A stretch of DNA of 60,303 nucleotides from Gemmatimonadota bacterium. GTDB taxonomy: Bacteria; Gemmatimonadota; Gemmatimonadetes; Gemmatimonadales; GWC2-71-9. Below the pieces are notes generated by a model that saw only the letters and a program-made list of their open reading frames with translations, searched no databases and had not been told where the DNA came from. Where the stretch lies: contig CP070666.1 of assembly GCA_020351775.1 (NCBI GenBank), positions 4,962,860-5,023,162 of the forward strand. The letters are read 5' to 3'. The position numbers and the translations under genes are program-made. Below are positions 1 through 7,613 of the stretch, piece by piece. Each line of letters starts with the position of its first letter. Position 1 is the first letter of the stretch.

Positions 1-227
1 AGAGATGTGGCGTAACAGCCCAGGAGTTTGTGATGGTCGGCGATTCACTCAAGTCCGACATACTGCCGGTACTGGAAGCCGGCGGCCGTGCGATTCACGT
101 CCCATACGACAGTCGATGGGAATACGAGCTCCTGGATGAGCGAGTCCCGACCCGGTATCGCTATTCGCGTGTGGAAAGCCTGCGCGATGTGCCAGCTCAG
201 ATCGAGGCGCTAGAGTCTACTCGGTGA
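1..227 (+). CDS. HAD-family hydrolase, C-terminal part (gene cut by window edge)
   Basis: The frame is open from the first bases of the window, so this is the end of a longer gene; the GTG at 30 is an internal valine. The visible 74 residues include the HAD motif IV (VMVGDSLKSDI), which holds the acidic residues for Mg2+ binding. It is followed by the usual helix and strand (VLEAGGRAIHVPY) and a short tail. The substrate cannot be told because the nucleophile Asp motif and cap domain lie outside the window. It converges with the polysaccharide deacetylase gene on the other strand; only 49 bp separate the two stop codons, and that gap holds a hairpin. Confidence 0.8.
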   Translation, partial: RCGVTAQEFVMVGDSLKSDILPVLEAGGRAIHVPYDSRWEYELLDERVPTRYRYSRVESLRDVPAQIEALESTR

Positions 228-238
228 GGCGATAGAGC

Positions 239-276
239 ATTGTGCGCTGGCGGCCCACCGCAGCGGGTGACACAAT
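239..276. terminator. Hairpin between two convergent genes
   Basis: Outer arms ATTGTG (239-244) and CACAAT (271-276) enclose inner arms CGCTGGCGG and CCGCAGCG, the latter with one unpaired base. It sits exactly between the stops of the HAD gene (+) and the deacetylase gene (-). There is no clear T-tract on either side, so its use as a bidirectional terminator is inferred from structure and position only. Confidence 0.4.
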
Positions 277-2154
277 CTACTGTTGGGTCAGCGATCGTCG
301 CAGAGTGATGATCGCGGCCTCACCGGCAGGCGAATCCGGTACGGGCACGCGTAGTCCCCAGTTGGTCTCAGAGTAGCTCAAGGGCAAGCCGTTCCACTCA
401 GGGAACCAGTCTCCGGGATCACCCGGCAGAACTACATTGAGCCAGGCTGTTACGGGCAGCTGTGAAGTGGGTGCCGAGATCCGCAGCTCCAGGCTACCGT
501 CGGGCAGCCGCTCCAGTGTGAACTCGGTTTCGTTTCGAGCGAGCCACCATTCGGCTACTTGAGTGCCGGTTGCCATCCACCACTCCCCCTGTGCCCGCGC
601 GCTGTCGATGACCTCACCGATGACTGCAATCCTGCCGGGCTCTCCGGCAACCTGAGTTCGCAGAGAAACGACAGCCAATCCTCCGACAGCGCGAACCTTG
701 GCCATACCGTCGAGGTATGCCTCCGCGAGGTGCCTGGAGCGCAGGGCACTCTCTTGAACGAAGACGTTGTAGTCGTCTTTGATGATGCGGGGCAATAAGA
801 CGATTCTGCCTTGGGGGGTCTCGAAGATCTCAGGACTGGCCGTGCGAGAGTCGTTAACGGCAACCAGATAGCGTCCTCCCAAGTCTCGCCATGCCCTCAA
901 AGTGTTCTCATCGAATCGTTCCTCCGGTGGGTGCAACCCGGCAGGTGAGACGCCGGTCCAGTCTCTGATCTCCGCCCAGCTCCGGCTCAACCGTGAACGC
1001 TGCTCCGAATATGGCAGATCCGCTACCACGGAGTGATCTGACGTCTGACTGCCGACCTCTCCGGTTCTCCGCAAAGAATCAGCGATTGCGGGGTGATCCG
1101 CGGCCAACTGTGAGACGACAAAGAAGGTGACGGGTGCGTTCTTGCGCAGTGCAATGTCGGCTAGAGCCACTGTGTTGCTGAATCGGGATTCCACGTCCTG
1201 CGTCACCAGTAGAGCAGAACGGGCGGCATTCGGCCAAATATCGATCTCTGCGGCAGGTTGCCCGGCTGCCCAAAGAACCCCGTTGGCGAAGAGGCGGAGA
1301 TTGCGCTCTTCATCTTCGGGTCTCGCTCCCTGCCCGATCCGGAAGCCGAACCAGACGATCCGTCCTCCCTGCTCGGTCACTCTCGCGAGCGCGGCGGCAT
1401 TGACATCCTCTGTGTCTTCAGCGGGCGCAGCATTTATTGCCCAGTCCGACCAGTATACGTGACTGCCCGGAATGGCAGCGGCGAGTTGTGATTCAAACCG
1501 CAACTCAACACGAGTCCCGGGGGCGAATCCGAGCGAGAGGGGGATACCCGCCGGCACCGAATAGTAGAGTGCGTCGCGAGCTTCCAGCTCCCGGATCTCG
1601 GCTACTCCGGTCAGTTGGCTGACTGTCCGCCAGCCGAGCCAAGTACAGCTGGAGTCCCTTGCCCCCGCTGCCCAATTGATGACGAGGCCGCCGCCCCGAT
1701 TAGTGTGATTGCGGAGGGCGGCTACTTCCCGGTCCGTCATGCAGACGGCTGATGGAGCGATCACCAGGTGATCGGGTGCTAGTGCTTGGATCTGATCCGC
1801 GCGGTAGACACGAGTCACTTCAGTGCCTAAATCTGCGATCAGACGTTCCCAGCGATCGGCCAGATCTGGGTAATATTGGGGATCGGGGAAGAACCCGGCA
1901 CTGCGGCTTGAGTAGAACAGTGCTACCAAGAACGAGTCTTTGACGAAACCGGCCGGTTTGGCCGGCGCGGCAGCAGGGATCGACAATGGATCTGCCAACG
2001 CCGGAGTCCGTGTGAGCCGCTGGATATCGATGTCTTGCCACAGCCTCACTCCGGCTGCGACTACTCCGGCCGCTATCACGCCCAGCATCAAGATGCCGGT
2101 CAGCCAGTGAAACGCTGACCGGGCGCGAGGTACGGGATCGCGTCTAGGTGGCAT
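277..2154 (-). CDS. Membrane-anchored polysaccharide deacetylase-like protein (CE4/NodB-like)
   Basis: This is a 625-residue protein with an N-terminal membrane anchor (about 17-36). A Rossmann/GATase-like region covers about 70-300 and a NodB-like deacetylase domain about 312-540. CE4 motifs are present but changed: TQDVES at 318-323 replaces the usual TFDD, TSDH at 371-374 keeps only one of the two metal-binding histidines, and HPP at 408-410 replaces RPPYG. It could be a divergent deacetylase or a non-catalytic polymer-binding module. I chose the ATG at 2154 because it overlaps the end of the upstream small membrane gene by 11 bp and gives a good anchor; the frame stays open to 2268. It is the last gene of the exopolysaccharide operon, where PgaB-like proteins act on the exported glycan. 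Confidence 0.8.
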   Translation of the reverse strand: MPPRRDPVPRARSAFHWLTGILMLGVIAAGVVAAGVRLWQDIDIQRLTRTPALADPLSIPAAAPAKPAGFVKDSFLVALFYSSRSAGFFPDPQYYPDLADRWERLIADLGTEVTRVYRADQIQALAPDHLVIAPSAVCMTDREVAALRNHTNRGGGLVINWAAGARDSSCTWLGWRTVSQLTGVAEIRELEARDALYYSVPAGIPLSLGFAPGTRVELRFESQLAAAIPGSHVYWSDWAINAAPAEDTEDVNAAALARVTEQGGRIVWFGFRIGQGARPEDEERNLRLFANGVLWAAGQPAAEIDIWPNAARSALLVTQDVESRFSNTVALADIALRKNAPVTFFVVSQLAADHPAIADSLRRTGEVGSQTSDHSVVADLPYSEQRSRLSRSWAEIRDWTGVSPAGLHPPEERFDENTLRAWRDLGGRYLVAVNDSRTASPEIFETPQGRIVLLPRIIKDDYNVFVQESALRSRHLAEAYLDGMAKVRAVGGLAVVSLRTQVAGEPGRIAVIGEVIDSARAQGEWWMATGTQVAEWWLARNETEFTLERLPDGSLELRISAPTSQLPVTAWLNVVLPGDPGDWFPEWNGLPLSYSETNWGLRVPVPDSPAGEAAIITLRRSLTQQ

Positions 2155-2347
2155 CTGCCTCGCTGGCTTCGGAGAGATCAGCCGGCTCGTGCAGCACGAA
2201 GTATTGAGCGGTCGATGTCTCGTTGGCGTACTGGCTGGGACGCCGCGCCAAGCGCAGCTTGTACGCAATGTAGGTCATTACGCCCAGTGCGATGGTGACC
2301 AGAATCGTCACAACGATGATCATGATGAGCAAGTCGATTACGGTCAT
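2144..2347 (-). CDS. Small single-span membrane protein of the exopolysaccharide operon
   Basis: A 67-residue protein begins with one strong transmembrane helix (LLIMIIVVTILVTIALGVMTYIAY) and has a basic, then acidic, cytoplasmic tail. It lies 47 bp downstream of the glycosyltransferase and overlaps the deacetylase start by 11 bp, so it is translated with them. In Pga systems the small membrane protein PgaD follows PgaC and supports the synthase. PgaD has two helices and is longer, so the match is by position only and I do not recognise the sequence. Confidence 0.7.
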   Translation of the reverse strand: MTVIDLLIMIIVVTILVTIALGVMTYIAYKLRLARRPSQYANETSTAQYFVLHEPADLSEASEADAT

Positions 2348-2394
2348 TCATACCCACCCGGTTTGCAGGTAGCGGTTGTCATTGGCCGGCACGG

Positions 2395-3738
2395 TCATTG
2401 TGAGCCGTCCTCGGCAGCAGGTGCAAAGGCGATTCTGCGCAGCTTGCCCCAATCCATGCCAAGATTGAGAGCTTCTTCGATGGCAGCGAACGTCTTGGTG
2501 ACATCCAAGAACAGGATAAAGAAGAAGCGATAGATGATTGCGTACGGTACGAGGCTTAGCGATTCCTCCTCCATCGAGACCGTTATCAGGGCTACCACCA
2601 GATCGAGCAACGTCAAGAGAATCCACCAATACAACAGCAACTCACCCATACCATACACCAATGCTACCACTGCAAAGAACAGATGAGCGTATACGTTGAG
2701 CACGGGCCAGAGGATACCCTCAAACGTCATTTCGATCGCCGATAGCCACAGGGGGAAGTCGGGGAATGGACGTAGCAGAATCTGTTTACGTTTGCCAATG
2801 GCCTGCAGGATACCTCTCGTCCAGCGGTAGCGTTGTTGAATCAAGTCCAGCACGTTCGTCGGACCCTGTGTCCAAGTGACAGCGCTGTCCTCATAGATGA
2901 TCTTCCATCCGGCGCTGATCAGCTTGAGCGTAAGGTCAGCATCCTCGGCGAACGTATCGATGTCGTATCCACCGACTTCCTCCAATGCCTCGATTCGAAA
3001 GACACCGACCGGTCCAGGCACGATGTTCACGGCGCCGATGAAACCCTGAGCGCGACGCGGCATGTTGAGGCCCTCGATGTACTCGAGGGCTTGGAGCCGT
3101 GTCAGCCAGTGGTCTCGGTTGGCGATCTTGACGTTACCCGCAACCGCTCCCACGGACGGATCTATGAAGTGAGGCATCACGGCATGCAGAGTCTGAGGCT
3201 CGATCCATGAGTCGGCGTCCATGCAGAGTACGAAGGCATATCTCGCATGGGCAATTCCGGTGTTCAACGCCGTTGCCTTCCCACCGTTGGCTTTGGTGAG
3301 AACGCGCACGGCCGCGTTACCATGCCTTCCTTCCCACCGCCGGGCGACGGTCGCGGTATTGTCGGTAGATCCGTCGTCCACGATTATTACTTCATACGTC
3401 GGGTAGTCGAGTGCGAGCAATGCCGCAATCGCGTCGTCCAACAAACGCGCCTCATTGTATGCGGGGACGATCACCGTCACTGGCGGAGCGAAGTCGCTTG
3501 CTCCACGTCCCCGAATCGTCTTTTCGGTATGCTGGAGGTAGCCGAACCAGAGCAGCGCGAAGTAGCGAATGAACAGAATGGCGAGGAAAATGATCAGGCT
3601 GATCAGCACCAAGCGCACGAGAAACCGCTGGACTTGCAGTGGTGAATGCACCGCCCAGTAGATGAACAGGGCCGACGCGCTTACGACGGCGGCTATCACG
3701 AATATCGAAATCAGAGCCCGATTGCGCGCGACCGGCAT
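2395..3738 (-). CDS. Processive family-2 glycosyltransferase (PgaC-like polysaccharide synthase)
   Basis: The 447-residue membrane glycosyltransferase has two N-terminal helices (about 10-30 and 40-66), a cytoplasmic GT2 domain and C-terminal helices (about 340-400). All processive GT2 signatures are visible: DDGS at 121-124, the metal-binding DAD at 174-176, AEDAD (catalytic base region) at 264-268, and QxxRW at 302-306. This family polymerises a nucleotide sugar into a beta-linked chain and moves it through the inner membrane. Length and topology fit PgaC/IcaA better than BcsA, and no PilZ domain is present. It starts directly after the TPR/beta-barrel gene stop. The sugar is unknown; N-acetylglucosamine is plausible because of the downstream deacetylase-like gene. 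Confidence 0.88.
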   Translation of the reverse strand: MPVARNRALISIFVIAAVVSASALFIYWAVHSPLQVQRFLVRLVLISLIIFLAILFIRYFALLWFGYLQHTEKTIRGRGASDFAPPVTVIVPAYNEARLLDDAIAALLALDYPTYEVIIVDDGSTDNTATVARRWEGRHGNAAVRVLTKANGGKATALNTGIAHARYAFVLCMDADSWIEPQTLHAVMPHFIDPSVGAVAGNVKIANRDHWLTRLQALEYIEGLNMPRRAQGFIGAVNIVPGPVGVFRIEALEEVGGYDIDTFAEDADLTLKLISAGWKIIYEDSAVTWTQGPTNVLDLIQQRYRWTRGILQAIGKRKQILLRPFPDFPLWLSAIEMTFEGILWPVLNVYAHLFFAVVALVYGMGELLLYWWILLTLLDLVVALITVSMEEESLSLVPYAIIYRFFFILFLDVTKTFAAIEEALNLGMDWGKLRRIAFAPAAEDGSQ

Positions 3739-3740
3739 TG

Positions 3741-5945
3741 TCAGTACTTGACCGCGAACCGCAGGTTCGCTCCGAACGAGTTGTAGTCACCCTCGCGTCC
3801 CCTCAGGTAAGCGAGATCTCCCGTCACGAGGAATCGTCTTGTGTCGACCAGGATGCCGGCCTCTGAAGTGAGCTGGGGCACCCATCGAGGGCCGGGGCCA
3901 TCCCGTTCGTTGCTCAATGCCACACCCGGAGTCAAGCGTACGTGGAGGTTCCACCTCGACCGCGGCACTGCGCTAAGTTCGAATCGAACGCCGGTGGCCC
4001 AGAACGCCTTCGGGTCCCAGTACAGCTTGCGCCCCTCCCCGCGCGGAGCTGAGTCGGCGAGCGTGAGGTACTGCGTGGTCAATCCTACAGCCACAACGGA
4101 GGAGAGATCGTAGACGGCGGCGGCCCCCAAGCTGGTCCGCAGGTTGGCGTCGTCGCTGGTGCGGAGAGAACCCACGCCGCCGTTGACCGACAAGCTCCAA
4201 GCGCTGCCCATCTGGCGGTATGCGGCTGCCTCTACGTAGTCGGATAGCAGAGTGGCTTGAATGCTCTCGAAGGTGACCGTCTGCGAATAGGCCGGACCGT
4301 GGTGGTACAAGGCGCTGATCGCCGTGCCAGATGAGTTGGGGATGTAGAGCCGGGCTTCGAGTGAGGGTTGGGTGCCAAACGCGTCCAACTGTTCGATGCC
4401 GGCGGCGAGGGATGCCCTCACGGTGCCAAGGCGCCACCAGTGGGCCAACTCGAGAGCCGCAAACGGGCCATGATCCCTGTCTGGTCGGCCCTGCAATTCG
4501 ATTCCTTCCAACCTCCGGTATCCGGCCTGCACGACCAGGACTGTGGCACGACGCAGAAAGGCCGCTTCTGCCGTCATGTCGAGCCGGCCGAAGTCATCGG
4601 AATCTCGGAAGAAGAGTAGCCGAGTTCCTACACTGCGGTCTTCGGTGGCGGCTATTGCGCGGTACGTCTGCGCATTCAGGCTATCCAGACCGGCGAGTGC
4701 TTGAGGATTGTCGGGTGAATAAGTCAGCGCCCGCCGGTATGCATCTCGTGCGGCCAGACGCGATCCGTTCCACTGGTGCAGATCCCCGAGCAGCACCCAC
4801 GCTTCGACGCGCTGTGGCTGATCACGCAGCAAACCCTCGAGGACCCGCCGGGCCTGCAACTCGTTCCCAGTCCAGGCGTGAAGCTGGGCCAAGCGAAACC
4901 GTTCGGCGGGCTCGAGCGGTCGCAGAGTCTGCAGCCGCTCCAGTGCATCTCGAGCGGCTGCCAGGTCCTCAATGTAGTACTGCAGGAAATCGGTCCACTC
5001 GAGCCATACCGCAGCTTCCGTGGAATGGGTCGCCAAGACTCGGCGATACAGCCGCAGGGCCAGTGCGAGATCTTGCTCTGCAACGGCTCTGCGTGCCTGA
5101 TCCAGCGGAGTCAGACCCGGCGGCATTGCTTCGAGCCGGAGTGAGTCGAGGTGAAGCCGCAGCTCCTTTCCCTCGGGTGACTCGCGTGCGCCCGCGGGCA
5201 AATCAGCCAGCACGAGGAACGCGACCAAGGGATCACCGTCCCAATAGACCGCTTGGGCAAGCTCGAGGCGTAGGCTGTAGTCATCCGGATTGTGCCGCAG
5301 CAGGGTGCGATAGACGCGCTGGGCTTCGCGATACCGTTGGGCCCACACGAGGGTGCGGGCGAGTTCGAGCTGCAGCTCGAGATCTTCTGGGTAGCTCGTA
5401 GCCAGCTGCTCGTACAAGGCCAGCGCAGCCGCAAAATCCCCCCCATCTCGCTTCAGTCGGGCCAGTTCCCGACGGATCGCGGGATCGTCCGCGGCCGCGA
5501 GCAGCCGGGTGTAGGCTGCCTCAGCCTCGAGCGGCCGGCCGGCTCGAGCCAGTGTGGCGGCGTACTCCCGCCAGACGTCCAGATCGGTGGGGTATTCACC
5601 GAGGTATTCCTCGAACAACGGGAGAGCCGCATCATACATTCCGGCCTCCAGCAAAGGCACAGCCTGGTCCCAGAACACCTCGGCCGGACCGAGGGTTATC
5701 TCCTCACGAGCCTCTCCCAGAGCCGGCCTGACTACCGGTCCGCTGCGTGGAGGGCGGAATGGTGGAGCGTGGGCCGGGAAGGTGATGCCCGACTCCACCA
5801 GACCGGCCTGTAGCACGAACCGTCGTGGTAGAACCACTAGCACGAACGCCGACGTGATTCCGCCCAACGACAGGAGGGCTAAGGAGAACCGCAGCCAATA
5901 TGGTGTCCGCGACCGCTTCCCTGCCCGCACCCAAGGCGTGGCCAT
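3741..5945 (-). CDS. TPR-repeat outer-membrane exopolysaccharide exporter (PgaA/BcsC-like)
   Basis: The 734-residue protein has an N-terminal membrane/signal helix (about 18-38) and a proline-rich linker. TPR repeats run from about 85 to 430 (for example AALALYEQLATSYPEDLEL). A C-terminal region of about 290 residues alternates short strands and ends in FAVKY, typical of an outer-membrane beta-barrel. PgaA, PelB and BcsC share this TPR-plus-barrel plan and carry the polymer across the periplasm and outer membrane. It lies between the BcsE-like regulator and the glycosyltransferase. No strong ribosome-binding site precedes the ATG at 5945. Confidence 0.85.
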   Translation of the reverse strand: MATPWVRAGKRSRTPYWLRFSLALLSLGGITSAFVLVVLPRRFVLQAGLVESGITFPAHAPPFRPPRSGPVVRPALGEAREEITLGPAEVFWDQAVPLLEAGMYDAALPLFEEYLGEYPTDLDVWREYAATLARAGRPLEAEAAYTRLLAAADDPAIRRELARLKRDGGDFAAALALYEQLATSYPEDLELQLELARTLVWAQRYREAQRVYRTLLRHNPDDYSLRLELAQAVYWDGDPLVAFLVLADLPAGARESPEGKELRLHLDSLRLEAMPPGLTPLDQARRAVAEQDLALALRLYRRVLATHSTEAAVWLEWTDFLQYYIEDLAAARDALERLQTLRPLEPAERFRLAQLHAWTGNELQARRVLEGLLRDQPQRVEAWVLLGDLHQWNGSRLAARDAYRRALTYSPDNPQALAGLDSLNAQTYRAIAATEDRSVGTRLLFFRDSDDFGRLDMTAEAAFLRRATVLVVQAGYRRLEGIELQGRPDRDHGPFAALELAHWWRLGTVRASLAAGIEQLDAFGTQPSLEARLYIPNSSGTAISALYHHGPAYSQTVTFESIQATLLSDYVEAAAYRQMGSAWSLSVNGGVGSLRTSDDANLRTSLGAAAVYDLSSVVAVGLTTQYLTLADSAPRGEGRKLYWDPKAFWATGVRFELSAVPRSRWNLHVRLTPGVALSNERDGPGPRWVPQLTSEAGILVDTRRFLVTGDLAYLRGREGDYNSFGANLRFAVKY

Positions 5946-5984
5946 GTGCTGCGAGTCAGGTGTGGGAGAGGTGGGTCCCGCAGC

Positions 5985-6707
5985 TCATTGCGGATCCACC
6001 GGCAGGACGAGCGAGATGCGGTCTGCCTCGGTTGCGCCACTCAGAATCTCGATGTCGAGTTCACGTCCGTTAACGCCAAACCGCTTCAACTCGTTGCTCA
6101 CCCGGTCCAGGAATGAACCGGCCTGGCTCGGTCGGGCCCCCTGCAGTACCACACCGTACCCGTCTGCGGTCTCGCCTACCAGATCGCCCACTTCGCCGCG
6201 GATTTGCTGCAGCAGGATGTCGCCCAGTCGGGGCCCCGCACCTCCGGTAGGCCGAATAATTAGGAGTGTGAAGAGGGCGCCGTCGGGTTCCCCCAGGCGT
6301 GTGTCTACCGCGCTTGCGAAGGAAGACCGATCGAGCATTGCTGCAACCTTGGGTGGCTCGATCACGACCGCAGATTGTCGGTGCGATGGCAGACCGCGGC
6401 CTGTCAGGGTCGCCCTCTCGAGCCGTGATGCCAGCTCGACCAGGGAGAAATTGTCGCTCAGACAGTCGTTGGCACCAGCGTCGAGCGCGTTGGTTCGGTC
6501 GACAGCCCGTAATCTGTCATCGGTGGCCACTATGATCGGCGCCGCCGTGAGCGGCCGGATAGCCCGGCAGGCTTCGACCGCTTCGCTGGCGTGTCGCTTA
6601 TCGATGTATAGTAGGATTGAGCCGAAGGCAGCGCCGTCTTGCAGTCGTGCAACCAGGCGCAAGGCCTGATTCTCCGTCACCACGTCGTACTGGACTGCGG
6701 GCCCAGC
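5985..6707 (-). CDS. Degenerate receiver plus degenerate GGDEF half of a split BcsE-like protein
   Basis: The frame opens after a TGA at 6708-6710 and first offers a start (GTG) at 6683. Its N-terminal part is a response-regulator receiver that begins in the second beta-strand. SILLYID is strand 3 with an Asp, and ALDAGANDCLSDNF stands where receivers have a Lys-Pro, so phosphotransfer is unlikely. The second half has a GGDEF-like fold: RLGDILL matches the conserved GD helix, and ADGYG stands where GGDEF should be. The first strand and helix of the receiver are found only in the other frame upstream, so this is probably the C-terminal half of the RecA-like protein at 6598-7461. RecA-like, REC* and GGDEF* in this order is the plan of BcsE, a c-di-GMP effector of cellulose operons. 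Confidence 0.65.
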   Translation of the reverse strand, partial: AGPAVQYDVVTENQALRLVARLQDGAAFGSILLYIDKRHASEAVEACRAIRPLTAAPIIVATDDRLRAVDRTNALDAGANDCLSDNFSLVELASRLERATLTGRGLPSHRQSAVVIEPPKVAAMLDRSSFASAVDTRLGEPDGALFTLLIIRPTGGAGPRLGDILLQQIRGEVGDLVGETADGYGVVLQGARPSQAGSFLDRVSNELKRFGVNGRELDIEILSGATEADRISLVLPVDPQ

Positions 6708-7461
6708 TCACGATCTCCTGCGGTAGCTGCTGTGCCAACTGCAGCAACGCCATGCGTCGTTCACTCCCGAGTGGTGCATCGGTGCGACGGCGATCGAGGC
6801 GCGTGGCGGGAGCCTGGAGACCCTGCCCCGGGATCAACTCAAGTGTTATCGGTCCGGGCGAGTCGACTGGTGGGCTGCTGCGATGGACCCAGAGCTGCAG
6901 CAGTCCGGTGGGGAGCCGCTCCATTCTGAAAACGCCGGTGGCGGACTGCAATACCCACTCGGTGGCCGGTGATAGGGTGTCCTTGAGGTCACTCCCAAGT
7001 GTTGCCCACGCTGTGATTCCCGTTCTCTCCGCCCAATGAGTGAACCTGCTGCTCAGGGACGTGCCCGCTCTGGTTTCCCACAGCTGCTTGCCCGGATCGA
7101 TGCCGATCCGCTTCACACCTGGCCCGACCAGGTCGCTCAGCTCGTCGAACACATCCTGCGGGTCCGGTGCGCTGACCAGGCGTCGCTCGAAATCGGGTGT
7201 GAAACCAAGCAGGCGTAACCGGCCCCTCCTCCAGGCCTGTTCCAGGTCCAACCCCCAGTGGCTTGCCCGTTCGAAGAGGTGGTCAGGTCGAGTTCCTGAT
7301 AGCAGTGCAACTTGATCACCGGATTGGATTCCGGCGTTCAGGAACTGCGTTACGCAGGTGAGTTTTCCGCTGCCGGGTGCGCCGGCAATCACATACACTC
7401 CACCGGCGTGCATCCCCCCCAATCGCCGGTCCAGGGGCTCGATTCCACTGGTCAGTATCAT
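6598..7461 (-). CDS. RecA/KaiC-like ATPase half of a split BcsE-like protein
   Basis: The 287-residue frame has a RecA/KaiC-type N-terminus with a Walker A-like GAPGSGKL at 27-34 (Leu in place of Thr/Ser). LPQEIVSW (about residue 250) still fits the start of a receiver domain, but what follows is a basic tail that looks out of frame. Skipping one base near the GGGCCC run at 6699-6704 joins this frame to the one at 5985-6707. The joined protein would have 491 residues, close to BcsE (about 520). Possible causes are a sequencing indel, a real mutation or programmed frameshifting. It is the first gene of the exopolysaccharide operon, about 120 bp below a CRP-like palindrome. Confidence 0.7.
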   Translation of the reverse strand: MILTSGIEPLDRRLGGMHAGGVYVIAGAPGSGKLTCVTQFLNAGIQSGDQVALLSGTRPDHLFERASHWGLDLEQAWRRGRLRLLGFTPDFERRLVSAPDPQDVFDELSDLVGPGVKRIGIDPGKQLWETRAGTSLSSRFTHWAERTGITAWATLGSDLKDTLSPATEWVLQSATGVFRMERLPTGLLQLWVHRSSPPVDSPGPITLELIPGQGLQAPATRLDRRRTDAPLGSERRMALLQLAQQLPQEIVSWARSPVRRGDGESGLAPGCTTARRRCLRLNPTIHR

Positions 7462-7579
7462 TCGGCCCTTTCTAGGTGCACCGACACAAGTTAATCGAGG
7501 GTATGGTTCCGCAGTGCCTGTGGCATGATAGCCCTGGCTGTCCGTTTCTGGAACACCTGCGTTCCACTTCGCAGAATTC

Positions 7580-7595
7580 TGTGACCTGCATCACA
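7580..7595. promoter_or_regulatory. CRP/FNR-type operator upstream of the exopolysaccharide operon
   Basis: The sequence is TGTGACCTGCATCACA, a perfect TGTGA-N6-TCACA palindrome matching the CRP consensus. It lies in the 152-bp gap between the cysteine desulfurase stop and the first exopolysaccharide gene, centred 126 bp upstream of the ATG at 7461. That distance suits activation of this operon. CRP-family regulators exist in many phyla; which one acts here is unknown. Confidence 0.6.
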
Positions 7596-7613
7596 CTTGC
7601 AGCTGGGCTGGTG

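Noticed and set aside
4331..5401. A 356-codon open frame antisense to the TPR exporter
   Set aside because: It is low-complexity and Arg/Pro-rich with no family motif, while the opposite strand has clear TPR repeats.
6219..6230. RLGD as a c-di-GMP RxGD I-site in the GGDEF-like domain
   Set aside because: It aligns better with the conserved GD helix of GGDEF folds; at the true I-site position the sequence is EVGD, so binding cannot be claimed from sequence.
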